Assembly (NCBI GenBank): GCA_020634975.1
Contig: JACKAQ010000002.1
Span: forward strand, 186,001 to 250,000
Reading direction: 5' to 3'
Length of the DNA: 64,000 nucleotides
Source of the DNA: JACKAQ01 sp020634975 [NCBI: Calditrichia bacterium]
Lineage (GTDB): Bacteria; Calditrichota; Calditrichia; RBG-13-44-9
The notes below the pieces were generated by a model. That model was not told the origin of the DNA. It saw nothing but the letters and a program-made list of their open reading frames with translations, and did no database searches. Shown here in pieces: positions 7,418 to 17,230 of this stretch. Position 1 is the first letter of the stretch. The number at the start of each line of letters is the position of its first letter. A program made the position numbers and the translations under genes.

Positions 7418-10400
7418 TTACTTGATTTTATCGATAACTACGCGGAACGAGACATCGTCAATATTTACTTCAACGGCATTTCGATCAGCCGGTAACCCTG
7501 TTGCCAAATCATTTGCGAGCGTTTCCGAACAAATGTATGACTTCAACTGTCGCACAGCCTGAGAAATATTTTCCGGTGCATCAAAATAAATCGAAATTCT
7601 GTCTTGCACATCAAATCCGGCATCTTTTCGGAGATTTTGGATGCGGTTTACAAATTCCCGTGCAATTCCTTCCTTTTCAAGTTCCGGGGTGATGGTTGTG
7701 CTCAATCCAACAACCAATTCGCCTTCCCGGGAAACTGCCATATCGCCGCGCTGGCTCTCGCGAATTTCAACTTCGTCCAGTTTTATCTGTTCCGTTTGAC
7801 CGTTGAATTCAATTGAAAACTCACCATCTTCTTCCAATTTCTCGATTTCGGAATTTCCCCATTGTTGAATGGCTTGCGCAACAAACTTCATCTCTTTGCC
7901 AAAGCGCGGTCCGAGCGCCTTAAAATTAGCCTTTGCCGTACGGGTAACCAGAGAATCCAGCTTTCCGGAAACGGTCACTTCTTTTACATTCAATTCTTCT
8001 TTGATGATAGCACTCATCTGCTGAACGGCGTCCAGCGCTTTTGCAGAACGGCTGGCAACAGCCAATTCTTTCAAAGGCTGGCGAACCCGGATCCGCGTTT
8101 CGTTTCGGAGCGAACGCGCCACGCGAACCACTTTTTGAGCAGTTGCCATCAGCGCCTCTAAATCTTTGTTTTGTAACGATTTCTGCGCATCCGAAACAAC
8201 AGGAAAGTCGCAGAGATGAATGCTTTCCGGATCGTTTTCAGTGCGCAGGTTGCAATAAATTTCTTCCGAAATAAAAGGAATAAACGGTGCGCACAATTTG
8301 GCGGTTGTGATCAGCACTTCGTATAGCGTTTGGTAAGCTGCAAGCTTATCTTTGCTGTCTTCACTTTTCCAGAACCGGCGACGATTGCGGCGCACATACC
8401 AGTTAGAAACGTCATCGAGCATAAAATCTGCGATGGGACGCATTGCCGGCATGATGTCGTAATGTTCCATCCGGTCGGTGACGCGCTCAACAATTGTGTA
8501 AAGCCGCGAAAGAATCCAGCGATCGATTTCCGGGCGATTTTCCACCGGAATTTGCGGCGCTGCGGGATCGAATTTGTCGATGTTTGCATACAGCGCGAAA
8601 AACGAATAGGTGTTCAAAAATGTGTCGAAAAATTTGCGCTGAACCTCGGCAATGCCGCCTTCGTCGAAACGTTTGGGCAGCCACGGGTTGTTTTGGGTCA
8701 TCAAAAACCAGCGTGCCGGATCTGCACCGTATTTATCAAAAATCTGGAAAGGAAACACAATGTTACCTTTCGATTTGCTCATTTTCTGACCGTTTTTGTC
8801 CAGCACCAAATCGTTCACAATAATATTTTTGAACGCCGGTTTGCCAAACAAAACTGTGGCAATATTGTGCAATGTGTAAAACCAGCCACGGGTTTGGTCT
8901 ACGCCTTCGGCGATAAAATCCGCCGGGAAACTTTTTTCGAAAAGTTCTTTATTTTCAAAGGGATAGTGGTATTGGGCAAACGGCATCGAGCCGGAATCGA
9001 ACCAGACATCGATGATTTCCGGCGTGCGGCGATACACTTTTCCGTTTTTCTCAAAAATGATCCGGTCCACAAACGGGCGGTGCAAATCCAACTCGTTTTC
9101 GATCGATTTTGCCGGCACTTTTTCGCCATTCGGGTGTTCGTAGATGCCTTCCAGCAGTTCACTGATCGAACCGACTGCCAGCATATCTTTGCCATCTTCG
9201 CTAACCCAAATCGGTAGTGGGGTTCCCCAAAATCTATCGCGGGAAAGCGACCATTCTTTCACATCTTCCAGCCAGTTGCCAAAGCGCCCGGCACCGATTT
9301 CCGGCGGTTGCCAGTTGATGGTTTTGTTGAGCGCCACCATATCCTCTTTGTAACTCGGTGAATTGATAAACCAGGACTCGCGAGCGTAATAAATCACCGG
9401 GTTATCCGTGCGCCAGCAGTGCGGATAGCTGTGCAAATAATCGTTGGTGGAGCGATAAATTTTGTCCATTTGTTTGAGCGCGATGACCACATCTTTATCC
9501 ACACCTTCTTCCACATGTCCGTCGCCGTAGGTGAAGGTTTTTACCGGACGTCCGGTAAATTCGCCGATACCATCCTTAAATTTGCCGCCCGGTGTAACCG
9601 GATTGATCACCGGTAATTTGAATTTTTTGGACATATCGTAGTCATCTTGCCCGAACGCCGGCGCCATGTGCACAATCCCGGAACCGTCTTCCGTCGAAAC
9701 AAAATCGCCGGGCAGCAGGCTGAGCACATCGGGGTATTTTTTGGGTTCAAGATCCAAAAAGGTGAAAATTTGCTCATACGTTGTCCCGACAATTTCCGAA
9801 CCTTTGAAGGTATCCAAAATTTCGTATTCGCCATCGAGCGCAGAGATGCGGCTTTTCGCCAAAACGAGATCGTTGACAAGTTCTGTTTTTTCATCGCCCG
9901 ATTTGATTTGACGGGAATTTTTCACCAAAACGTAATCGATATCTTCGCCAACGGCGGCGGCAACGTTGGAGATCAGCGTCCACGGTGTGGTTGTCCAGAT
10001 CACCAGTTCCGCATTGCGGATCGATGCTTTTGGTGATGATGTAACCTTCACTTTTATATAGCAGTTAGGGTCGCGAACATCTTTGTATGCCTGCGATAAT
10101 TCATGCGAACTCAAAGGCGTTTCGATCGTCGGTGATTGCGGCACAATTTTAAAACTTTTGTAGATCAGGCCTTTGTCAAAAATGGTTTTGATCGCCCACC
10201 AAACCGATTCGATGTATTCGTTTTTGTAAGTGATGTAAGCGTTATCGAGATCCAGCCAATAGCCCATGCGATCGGTGAGTTTGCGCCAGCCGTCCGCCAT
10301 TTCGATGTGTTCGTTGACGAGTTCACGACAGGCATTGTTGAATTTTTCGATGCCGAACGTTTCAATTTCATTTTTCTGTGTCAGTCCGAGCTTTTTCTCG

Positions 10401-10687
10401 ACCGCAATTTCCACCGGTAAACCGTGCGTGTCCCAACCGGCTTTGCGGGGCACCTGATAGCCTTTCATCGATTTATATCGATTGATAATATCTTTAATCG
10501 TGCGGCTCAGCACGTGGTGGATGCCAGGGCGGCCGTTGGCAGTCGGCGGACCTTCATTAAAAATATAAGTGGGTGCATCTTTTCGATGCTGGAGGCTTTT
10601 TTCAAAAATGTTATGGCTTTGCCAATAAGACAAAACGTCTTCTTCAACTTTTGGAATAAATACTTTTTCTGAGTATTCCTTAAACAT
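7418..10687 (-). CDS. ileS: Isoleucyl-tRNA synthetase, type 2 (eukaryote-like)
   Basis: Charges tRNA-Ile with isoleucine. A protein of 1089 residues from the ATG at 10687, which has AAGGGA upstream; a TTG at 10756 would add 23 residues inside the neighbouring gene. Landmarks are FNEGPPTANGRPG at 43-55, an altered HIGH motif reading GIHH at 55-58, WDTHGLPVE, the CP1 editing domain at roughly 190-400, and KMSKS at 635-639. There is no C-terminal zinc finger, which fits type 2 enzymes. The GxHH form of the signature has been linked to very high mupirocin resistance in type 2 IleRS. Lies downstream of the DUF2905 gene. Confidence 0.96.
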   Translation of the reverse strand: MFKEYSEKVFIPKVEEDVLSYWQSHNIFEKSLQHRKDAPTYIFNEGPPTANGRPGIHHVLSRTIKDIINRYKSMKGYQVPRKAGWDTHGLPVEIAVEKKLGLTQKNEIETFGIEKFNNACRELVNEHIEMADGWRKLTDRMGYWLDLDNAYITYKNEYIESVWWAIKTIFDKGLIYKSFKIVPQSPTIETPLSSHELSQAYKDVRDPNCYIKVKVTSSPKASIRNAELVIWTTTPWTLISNVAAAVGEDIDYVLVKNSRQIKSGDEKTELVNDLVLAKSRISALDGEYEILDTFKGSEIVGTTYEQIFTFLDLEPKKYPDVLSLLPGDFVSTEDGSGIVHMAPAFGQDDYDMSKKFKLPVINPVTPGGKFKDGIGEFTGRPVKTFTYGDGHVEEGVDKDVVIALKQMDKIYRSTNDYLHSYPHCWRTDNPVIYYARESWFINSPSYKEDMVALNKTINWQPPEIGAGRFGNWLEDVKEWSLSRDRFWGTPLPIWVSEDGKDMLAVGSISELLEGIYEHPNGEKVPAKSIENELDLHRPFVDRIIFEKNGKVYRRTPEIIDVWFDSGSMPFAQYHYPFENKELFEKSFPADFIAEGVDQTRGWFYTLHNIATVLFGKPAFKNIIVNDLVLDKNGQKMSKSKGNIVFPFQIFDKYGADPARWFLMTQNNPWLPKRFDEGGIAEVQRKFFDTFLNTYSFFALYANIDKFDPAAPQIPVENRPEIDRWILSRLYTIVERVTDRMEHYDIMPAMRPIADFMLDDVSNWYVRRNRRRFWKSEDSKDKLAAYQTLYEVLITTAKLCAPFIPFISEEIYCNLRTENDPESIHLCDFPVVSDAQKSLQNKDLEALMATAQKVVRVARSLRNETRIRVRQPLKELAVASRSAKALDAVQQMSAIIKEELNVKEVTVSGKLDSLVTRTAKANFKALGPRFGKEMKFVAQAIQQWGNSEIEKLEEDGEFSIEFNGQTEQIKLDEVEIRESQRGDMAVSREGELVVGLSTTITPELEKEGIAREFVNRIQNLRKDAGFDVQDRISIYFDAPENISQAVRQLKSYICSETLANDLATGLPADRNAVEVNIDDVSFRVVIDKIK

Positions 10688-10718
10688 TTGCAAGTCCCTT
10701 GTCAATTCTCGCAGGTTA

Positions 10719-10958
10719 TCAATTTGCCGTAAATTTTCGGATGATCCAAACCACAATCAATATCAATAAATTCAATATAATCAATGATGTAAGTGGAAAA
10801 TAAAACGTAAAATTTTTCCGTTGAAAAATAATATCACCGGGCAATTTTCCGATTAAAGGAATCCGGTTTCCCCACATCAGCAATACGCCGATAACCATTA
10901 AAACGGCTCCGGCGACCAGCAATGCCTTGCCCAGCGATTGCATCGGAAAGGGTGCCAT
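10719..10958 (-). CDS. DUF2905 family small membrane protein
   Basis: A 79-residue protein with two predicted transmembrane helices (about 10-30 and 52-74) joined by a short basic loop. The loop contains NRIPLIGKLPGDI, the conserved core of DUF2905. No function is established for the family. It starts two bases after the stop of the purine nucleoside phosphorylase gene and ends 31 bases before ileS, so it is part of the same unit. Confidence 0.85.
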   Translation of the reverse strand: MAPFPMQSLGKALLVAGAVLMVIGVLLMWGNRIPLIGKLPGDIIFQRKNFTFYFPLTSLIILNLLILIVVWIIRKFTAN

Positions 10959-10960
10959 AA

Positions 10961-11782
10961 CTACAGCTTTTCGACCACGCGTTTCATCAGTAATGTGAGT
11001 TTAGGTTGTGCTTCGTTAGCGGTTTTGATGATGTCGTTGATATCCGCGGGCACCAGTGAATCGGGGAAACACTCGTCCGTAATTACAGAAACACCGAGCA
11101 CATCCATATTCATGTGCCGTGCAACGATGTTTTCCGGAACGGTGGACATGCCCACCACATCTGCACCAATGCCGCGTAAAAAGCGGTATTCCGCACGTGT
11201 TTCCAGATTCGGTCCGGTAACAGCGACGTAAACGCCCTTTTGCAGCCGTATTTTTTCGGCAAGCCCGATTTCTTCAGCGAGCGCGATGAGCCGCTTGCTG
11301 TAAGGTTCGGACATATCCGGAAAACGTGGTCCGAACTCATCGTCATTTACGCCGATGAGGGGATTATCGCCCAGCAAGTTGATGTGATCATCCATCAACA
11401 TCAAATCGCCTTTGCGAAATTGAGGATTCATCCCGCCGCAGGCATTGGAAATCAGTAATGTGTTTACGCCCATCATTTTCATCACACGGATTGGATAGGT
11501 AATTTCCTGCATTGAATAACCTTCATAATAATGAAAGCGACCTTGCATGGTAACCACCGGACGTCCACCGATTTTTCCGAAAATTAATTTGCCGGCATGA
11601 TATTCAACAGTTGAAACCGGAAAATGGGGAATGTCCTCATATGAAATGACGGTTTCCTGATCTATTTCATTAACCAGATCACCCAATCCTGTTCCCAATA
11701 CGATACCAATTTTGGGATCGAGCTGGGTTCTTTGGCGAATAAATGCGACGGTTTCCTCAATTTTTGCGCGGAGTTCGGTCAT
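10961..11782 (-). CDS. Purine nucleoside phosphorylase (trimeric type)
   Basis: Phosphorolytic cleavage of guanosine/inosine-type nucleosides in purine salvage. A 273-residue protein when started at the ATG at 11782, which has GAGG six to eight bases upstream; an ATG at 11818 inside the previous gene lacks a good site. Motifs are [12 protein letters not shown] (phosphate loop), [31 protein letters not shown] and [15 protein letters not shown], with NDDEFGPR and the Asn/Asp base-binding region VSVITDECF. These fit the human-like trimeric PNP family (PunA/DeoD2). An MTA phosphorylase activity is less likely given the Glu-Asn base-site context. Confidence 0.9.
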   Translation of the reverse strand: MTELRAKIEETVAFIRQRTQLDPKIGIVLGTGLGDLVNEIDQETVISYEDIPHFPVSTVEYHAGKLIFGKIGGRPVVTMQGRFHYYEGYSMQEITYPIRVMKMMGVNTLLISNACGGMNPQFRKGDLMLMDDHINLLGDNPLIGVNDDEFGPRFPDMSEPYSKRLIALAEEIGLAEKIRLQKGVYVAVTGPNLETRAEYRFLRGIGADVVGMSTVPENIVARHMNMDVLGVSVITDECFPDSLVPADINDIIKTANEAQPKLTLLMKRVVEKL

Positions 11783-11789
11783 TTTTTCC

Positions 11790-12422
11790 TCATTGTGATT
11801 CGTTTTTGCGCTTTTCATCCAACTGACGCTGCAACCGTTCCTTTTCTTCCTTGAGGACTTTCAGGCGATTTTCTTCCGCTTCCTGCCGTGCTTCCAGTTC
11901 ATTTTCGCCCCTGCGAAGTTCACGAACCTGAACCAGTGCCATATTTCGGTCTTTTTTCACGCCTTTTGTTGCGTAATAAATGCTGCCGACAACAAATCCG
12001 ATACCGGCAGAAAACAACGGTGGCGGATTATCATTTGCCAACCAAATGGGCAAACCTGCTGCAAGTCCGGCCGCGCCGCCAATAACACCACCGCCAATTG
12101 CATAGCTCCAGGTATTTTTGTTGCCACGGTATTTTTTTATCTCGGCTTCGCTGATTAAATGCCCTTCGTAGTCAAAATGTTTTTGCGATTTTTCCAATCG
12201 ACGAATATTTGACATTGGGATCGCCGTTACTTTCTGATCGGTTCCACTGACAAAAACAATATCCTCGCCCTGGCGTTCCAGAACCAATCCTTCGTCAATT
12301 TTTCCATCTTTCAAATACAGCTTAACTTCCTGATTAGCCTTTATTTCTGTCGGCGTAATCATGCGATTTCCGGCGCAACCGCTCAATAGTAACATGCCTA
12401 TTAAGAACAACTTTTTCATCAC
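11790..12422 (-). CDS. Predicted lipoprotein with glycine-zipper segment and C-terminal coiled coil
   Basis: A 210-residue protein not recognised as a named family. Residues 1-16 form a lipoprotein signal with lipobox LLSGC (Cys16). A small beta-rich domain follows at 25-75 ([17 protein letters not shown]), similar in feel to SH3/Sm-like folds that sense or scaffold. Residues about 105-150 are Gly/Ala-rich and hydrophobic ([14 protein letters not shown]), like glycine-zipper segments. Residues 165-210 are strongly charged and helical. It lies 31 bases after divIVA and its TGA precedes the PNP start by seven bases. Envelope role is inferred. Confidence 0.7.
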   Translation of the reverse strand: MMKKLFLIGMLLLSGCAGNRMITPTEIKANQEVKLYLKDGKIDEGLVLERQGEDIVFVSGTDQKVTAIPMSNIRRLEKSQKHFDYEGHLISEAEIKKYRGNKNTWSYAIGGGVIGGAAGLAAGLPIWLANDNPPPLFSAGIGFVVGSIYYATKGVKKDRNMALVQVRELRRGENELEARQEAEENRLKVLKEEKERLQRQLDEKRKNESQ

Positions 12423-12452
12423 TATCCCTGCTCCTTGATTTAATGTTACAAC

Positions 12453-13229
12453 CTACTTGTTTTTATTGATATTTTTGATAAGATCGTCAATTTGCAGACC
12501 TTTCTTGAAAAAATCGTCGATGTCCTCTTCTGTGAGTGTTTCATCTGTTGCCGATTTGTTCGTTTTTTCTGCAACTTCGTCTGTATCATCGTAGGTTTGA
12601 ACCAACCGACCCTCATCGGTTTCAAGTTCATCTTCCCCTGTATTGTTTTCATCAATTGTAATCGGCTCGCTTTGGGTTACTTGCGGTTCCGGAGTGCTGC
12701 TGGAATCAATCATTCTGCTTTGAATACCACGATGTTTTCGCCAAAGATCCAGCTTTTCTTTTGCTTCCGGCGAGAGCACGTCGTCCAATTCCATTACCGA
12801 AAGTAACTCGATTTGTGACACCAGTACGTGACGAATCCGATTGATAAACGATTCTTTCTGCGATTTCAGCCAGTTGACTTCTTCGCGGATTTTCCGGGAT
12901 TCCTTTCGCGCAGATTCCAGTATTTCCAATGCTTTCAGTTCGGCTTCCTTGATATGCAAATCTGCCTGTCGTTTGCTCGCTTCTTCCGATTGTTTTTTTA
13001 CTTCCTGCATGTTGAACAGGGTGTCGCGGAGCGTTTTGTCATTGTCCTGATAACTGCGCAAGCGCGTTTCCAGTTCCAGAATTTTGCGGCTGAAATCTTT
13101 GTTTTCTTCCTGAAGTTGTTCGTACTGTTCGGAAACCATTTCCAGAAACGTTTGCACTTCAACCGGATCGAATCCGCGTAAGCCTTTTTTAAATTCCTGT
13201 TTGCGAATTTCCAACGGGGTTAACTTCAA
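12453..13229 (-). CDS. divIVA: DivIVA domain protein
   Basis: A 258-residue coiled-coil protein. The N-terminal block LTPLEIRKQEFKKGLRGFDPVEVQTFLEMVSE is the DivIVA membrane-binding hairpin domain (residues 3-35), followed by a long coiled coil to about 170. The C-terminal 80 residues are acidic and probably disordered, ending in a short helix. DivIVA proteins mark curved membrane at poles and septa and recruit partners of division or wall growth. It lies between yggS and ileS, the same neighbourhood as in Firmicutes. Confidence 0.88.
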   Translation of the reverse strand: MKLTPLEIRKQEFKKGLRGFDPVEVQTFLEMVSEQYEQLQEENKDFSRKILELETRLRSYQDNDKTLRDTLFNMQEVKKQSEEASKRQADLHIKEAELKALEILESARKESRKIREEVNWLKSQKESFINRIRHVLVSQIELLSVMELDDVLSPEAKEKLDLWRKHRGIQSRMIDSSSTPEPQVTQSEPITIDENNTGEDELETDEGRLVQTYDDTDEVAEKTNKSATDETLTEEDIDDFFKKGLQIDDLIKNINKNK

Positions 13230-13406
13230 TACTTACTCCTAATTATCAATCAACAAAAATACGTTTTTCGGACTCAATGATAAATGTTGCTTTTGCGCAA
13301 TAAATATTTTGTCTTTTCCTGAATTTTATTTTTTAAGACGAGAAATATAACGTCTCAAAGTATCAATTGTTAGTAAAAAAATGCAATTATTATTGTGCCG
13401 AAAGGC

Positions 13407-14114
13407 TCAAAGCGTGGGATTTCTGTCACCGAAAATAGCGGAACCGATGCGAACCATTGTTGCGCCTTCGGCGATGGCAACCTCAAAATCAGAGCTCATG
13501 CCCATCGACAGCGTATCAATTTTTGCATTCGATAGCTGAAGCTGTTGGGCTTCGTCGTAAATGGCGCGGAGGCGTTTGAAACAGGGACGGACTTCTTCCG
13601 GATCATCGCTGTAAATTGCGATGGTCATAAATCCGCGAATAAAAAGATTGGGCAATCTGTCCATCGCTTTGAGGAGGGTGATGGCTTCGCGAGGTTCGCA
13701 ACCGAATTTTTGGGGTTCGTTGCTGGTGTTTACCTGAATCAAAATAGGCATGGTTTGGTTGAATTTGGCACAGCGGGCGTTGATTTCTTCAGCCAGTAAA
13801 ATGTCGTCAACTGATTGTATGAAATCGAATAGTTTTACGGCGTATTTCACCTTATTGCGTTGCAAATGACCGATCAAGTGTCGGGTTACGCCGGGTTCCG
13901 GCACATCTGTAAATTTTGAGCGGGCTTCCTGAATCCGGTTTTCGCCGATGTGTTTTACACCAGCGTTAATCGCATTTTTTATCACATCTGTATCGAACGT
14001 TTTGGTGACGGCAACTAACGTAATATCGTCCGGGGTTTTTCCGGCAGCGATGGCAGCTTTGGCTATTCGCCCGTTAATTTCTGCGAGATTTGTCTGAATC
14101 GTTTTTATGTCCAT
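13407..14114 (-). CDS. yggS: PLP homeostasis protein, YggS/YlmE/PROSC family
   Basis: A 235-residue single-domain TIM-barrel that binds pyridoxal phosphate without known catalysis and buffers the free cofactor. The cofactor lysine is Lys38 in LVAVTKT. Other markers are [37 protein letters not shown] and [28 protein letters not shown] near the C-terminus. It starts 14 bases after the DUF3467 gene and lies upstream of divIVA with a 177-base gap that contains a weak five-pair hairpin (13336-13355) with no T-run. Confidence 0.92.
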   Translation of the reverse strand: MDIKTIQTNLAEINGRIAKAAIAAGKTPDDITLVAVTKTFDTDVIKNAINAGVKHIGENRIQEARSKFTDVPEPGVTRHLIGHLQRNKVKYAVKLFDFIQSVDDILLAEEINARCAKFNQTMPILIQVNTSNEPQKFGCEPREAITLLKAMDRLPNLFIRGFMTIAIYSDDPEEVRPCFKRLRAIYDEAQQLQLSNAKIDTLSMGMSSDFEVAIAEGATMVRIGSAIFGDRNPTL

Positions 14115-14128
14115 AAATTGGGCTTGCC

Positions 14129-14458
14129 TTAGCCGTTGTTGTTTTCCGGTGACTGAAAACCGAACGGACGGTTGACAGCGTTTTGAATACCTTGTAATTT
14201 GATTTCACCGTGCTGTTTTTCAAATTTTTCGATATTATCCTGTAGTGCGAGCAACAGCGATTTGGTGTGTTGCGGTGTCATTATAATCCGCGATTTTACT
14301 TTTGCCTGCGGCACACCGGGCAGAATACGGGTAAAATCGATCACAAACTCCGCCCCGGAATGGGTAATTATCGCAAGATTGGCGTATTCGCCCTGCGCAA
14401 CTTCCGGCGAAAGCTCTACATTGATTTTTTGCTGCATCTGGGCAGATTGGTCTTTCAT
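14129..14458 (-). CDS. DUF3467 family protein
   Basis: A 109-residue protein counted from the ATG at 14458; a TTG at 14500 would add 14 residues. The core INVELSPEVAQGEYANLAIITHSGAEFVIDFTR with LPGVPQAKVKSRIIMTPQHTK is typical of DUF3467, a family of small proteins of unknown function found across many bacterial phyla. Only two gaps of a few residues would be needed for the whole family length. It is the first gene of the long minus-strand run, divergent from dnaG. Confidence 0.82.
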   Translation of the reverse strand: MKDQSAQMQQKINVELSPEVAQGEYANLAIITHSGAEFVIDFTRILPGVPQAKVKSRIIMTPQHTKSLLLALQDNIEKFEKQHGEIKLQGIQNAVNRPFGFQSPENNNG

Positions 14459-14637
14459 AAACAGGTTACTTTCTCTCTGAAATGGCTGAATTCTTCTCAA
14501 TTAATTTCAACAAAAACAGCGGTGGACAATATACTTCGAACACAAAATGATTGCAAGCTGCGAAAAAATAGCAGCGCTCATTTTCTGCCCGTAAAATTTT
14601 CTTTTTACATTATGACGGTTTGGTGTTAAACTTGGGT

Positions 14638-16488
14638 ATGGCAGGAATACCGGAACACATTATTGATCAGATTCGCGATTCATCCAACATCGTGGATGTT
14701 GTCGGGCGATACGTTTCGCTAAAAAAACGCGGGCGGAATTTTATAGGATTGTGTCCGTTTCACAACGAAAAAACGCCCTCATTTAATGTGAATCCGGATC
14801 GCCAGATTTTCCACTGTTTTGGCTGTGGCGTTGGCGGAAATGTGTATCGCTTTTTGATGATGCACGAAAGCATGGGATTTGTGGATGCGGTGAAACAACT
14901 GGCGCAGGAATCGGGCATCGAAATTCCCGTAACTGACGAAGTGCGGCAGCAGGAAAGCGAGAGCGAACGGCTGTATCGATCCAACGAAATCGCCACGCGC
15001 TTTTTTCAGCATCACTTGCAGCATGCGCCGAAAAACCTGATAGATTATCTCGCAAAACGCGGTATTTCTGAAGAAAGCCTGAAGAAATTTGAAATCGGTT
15101 ACGCCCCGGAAGGTTGGGATAATCTTCGGAAATATCTCGAAAAAGGCAATTATCCCATTGCGCTGTACGAAAAACTCGGGCTGCTGCTCAAAAGTGAAAA
15201 AAACGGCAATTTATACGATCGATTTCGGCAACGGCTAATGTTTCCGATCCACAATCCCGCCGGAAAAGTGGTCGGTTTCGGCGGTCGTCAATTGGTGGAT
15301 GAGAAAAATTCACCGAAATACATCAACTCACCGGAATCGCAGATTTACCAAAAAAGTAACGTGCTGTACGGACTGAATTTTGCGCGTGAAGCCATTCGCG
15401 AACACGGATTTGCAATTTTTGTCGAAGGCTACATGGACGTGATTCAATTGATGCAATCCGGTATCCAAAACGTGGTTGCCACCAGCGGAACCGCGCTCAC
15501 GGAAGCGCATGCGCGACTCATTCGCAGATACGCCCAGCGGGTGGTGCTTTGTTACGATGCCGACAATGCCGGCATCAACGCGGCGGCACGCGGCGGCGAA
15601 ATTTTGTTTCAGAACAACGTGGAAACCGATGTGCTCATTTTGCCGCAGGGCGAAGATCCCGATAGTTACACCCGCCAAAATGGTGCGGATGCATTTTTGA
15701 ATTTGCTCAAATCGGCGTCTGATTATTTTACTTTCCGGCTGAAACTATTGGCAGACAATAAAAATCTGCAAAACGCCCGCGAACGTTCCGAGGCGGTAAA
15801 TGAATTGCTGGACGTTCTCGCGCCGATGCAGGATGCCATTCGCGCCAGCTTTTATCTGGAAAAAATTACCGAAAACTGGCAGATTCCCGCAAATGTGCTC
15901 ATGACTGAGCTGGATAAAAAGCAGGCTGCCATTCAACGCCGTGAACGGTTTGGCAGTTTACAAAATGAACCGCAAATGCCGTCGCCGCCAGACGAATCTC
16001 CAAAAACAAAACGCCATGCACCGCTGGTTTTGTCGGGCGCATGGGGTGGGGAAAAAGATATATTATTGTTGTTGCTGACCTATTTTATCGACCTCCACGA
16101 ATTTGTATTTTCTCATTTGGAGCCATCGGATTTTCTGAATCCGGAGTTTCGACGTGTGTTCGAAATCATCAAATCCCAACCGCCGGAAGTGGGTGAAAAC
16201 GTGTTGCACCACGTGCTCGATCAAATCGAAAATGAGGAAATGCGTTCGCTGCTCGTCAAAGAAATGTTCGAAAATAATAAAGAATTCCAAAAACCGGTGC
16301 TGTATGTTCAGGGCTGCATAAAGCAAATAAAAATAGAAGGTTATCGTTCCAAAATTGATGTGGCGAAACGACGGTTGAAAGAAATTAAACCCGATAACCC
16401 GGAATATTTCACAATTCTTGCCGAAATGCAGGAAGCAATGAACGGCATGAAAACCTGGCAAAATGTGGTGCCGAGCGATGAAGGCTGA
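14638..16488 (+). CDS. dnaG: DNA primase
   Basis: Makes RNA primers for replication. A 616-residue protein from the ATG at 14638. A CHC2 zinc-binding domain sits at 1-100 with Cys39, His42, Cys60 and Cys63 (CPFHNEKTPSF, HCFGCGVGGN). The catalytic core has GFGGRQL, and the Toprim motif EGYMDVIQL lies near residue 263 with the later acidic residues in VLCYDADNAG. The C-terminal 200 residues form the helicase-interaction part. Begins a plus-strand run; it is divergent from the DUF3467 gene. Confidence 0.96.
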   Translation: MAGIPEHIIDQIRDSSNIVDVVGRYVSLKKRGRNFIGLCPFHNEKTPSFNVNPDRQIFHCFGCGVGGNVYRFLMMHESMGFVDAVKQLAQESGIEIPVTDEVRQQESESERLYRSNEIATRFFQHHLQHAPKNLIDYLAKRGISEESLKKFEIGYAPEGWDNLRKYLEKGNYPIALYEKLGLLLKSEKNGNLYDRFRQRLMFPIHNPAGKVVGFGGRQLVDEKNSPKYINSPESQIYQKSNVLYGLNFAREAIREHGFAIFVEGYMDVIQLMQSGIQNVVATSGTALTEAHARLIRRYAQRVVLCYDADNAGINAAARGGEILFQNNVETDVLILPQGEDPDSYTRQNGADAFLNLLKSASDYFTFRLKLLADNKNLQNARERSEAVNELLDVLAPMQDAIRASFYLEKITENWQIPANVLMTELDKKQAAIQRRERFGSLQNEPQMPSPPDESPKTKRHAPLVLSGAWGGEKDILLLLLTYFIDLHEFVFSHLEPSDFLNPEFRRVFEIIKSQPPEVGENVLHHVLDQIENEEMRSLLVKEMFENNKEFQKPVLYVQGCIKQIKIEGYRSKIDVAKRRLKEIKPDNPEYFTILAEMQEAMNGMKTWQNVVPSDEG

Positions 16489-16590
16489 TTGAATCCCCAA
16501 AAAGTGCTTTTGTATTCGCTGCGATTTACGTAAATTTTGAAACAAAATGTGTTCAGCCGCATTAAAAATGGCAAACACGGGAGCTATAAA

Positions 16591-17076
16591 ATGAAGAAAT
16601 TGATCTGGTTTACGTTTGTTGTGATGTTAATTCCGGCATTGGCAAGTGCCCAATACAAAAGCCAAACCAAAACACCGGAAATGCGGGAAGTGATTGCTGC
16701 GCCCACCAATTTGTTTCTCGGTTTTTTGAATTCAAATAAATTGACGATGAATCATTCATTTTCCAGCAGCTTTTCGACCGGTGGCGGCGGCAGTATCATG
16801 ATGAACGCTTATGTGAATAGCATTAATTATCAGTTCAATGATAAACTATGGTTAAATATGGATTTAGGCATTATGAATTCGCCCTATAACTCATATTTGA
16901 AAAATTCCCCGGCGCAGGATCAGTTGAATTCAACCAAATTTTTTGGCGGCGGCGAACTCAATTATCGCCCATCCGATAAAATGCAGTTGAGCCTTGGCGT
17001 TTATTCCACACCGTATTTGTATCAGGGCGGCTATTATTATTCCCCGCTCAATCAGCATCGATTTGGCGATCAGTAA
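16591..17076 (+). CDS. Small exported protein, possible outer-membrane barrel
   Basis: A 161-residue protein from the ATG at 16591, with GGGAG eight bases upstream. The signal peptide is residues 1-20 (KKLIWFTFVVMLIPALASA). The mature part has a Gly-rich turn (STGGGGS) and alternating strands with aromatic ends such as SINYQFNDKLWLNMDLGIM and GELNYRPSDKMQLSLGVY. This pattern is like a short porin-type fold, though about 140 residues would be a small barrel. No named family is recognised. A long hairpin terminator follows. Confidence 0.6.
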   Translation: MKKLIWFTFVVMLIPALASAQYKSQTKTPEMREVIAAPTNLFLGFLNSNKLTMNHSFSSSFSTGGGGSIMMNAYVNSINYQFNDKLWLNMDLGIMNSPYNSYLKNSPAQDQLNSTKFFGGGELNYRPSDKMQLSLGVYSTPYLYQGGYYYSPLNQHRFGDQ

Positions 17077-17116
17077 AGCATTGTAACATTTCATATTAGA
17101 ATTACCGATCATTTTT

Positions 17117-17179
17117 AGTCACAATAACGAGGTGAAATGTTTTTTACTTGTATCACCCCGCTGTTGTGACTTATTTTTT
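17117..17179 (+). terminator. Long-stem terminator
   Basis: AGTCACAA (17117-17124) pairs with TTGTGACT (17164-17171). The stem continues inward with a few mismatches to GGTGA/TCACC, then the T-rich run TTATTTTTT. It lies 40 bases after the stop of the small exported protein gene and before the LytR_C gene. Confidence 0.75.
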
Positions 17180-17230
17180 GGACTGAAAATTTGATCTGGA
17201 CTAAAAAAAATTACAACTCAAGGATTGAAA

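Noticed and set aside
8330-9217. 295-codon plus-strand open frame inside ileS
   Set aside because: It is the antisense of a full-length, well-conserved ileS; composition is that of a shadow and no ribosome binding site or family signal is present.
13336-13355. Hairpin after yggS as a terminator
   Set aside because: Only five pairs and no T-run on the downstream side.
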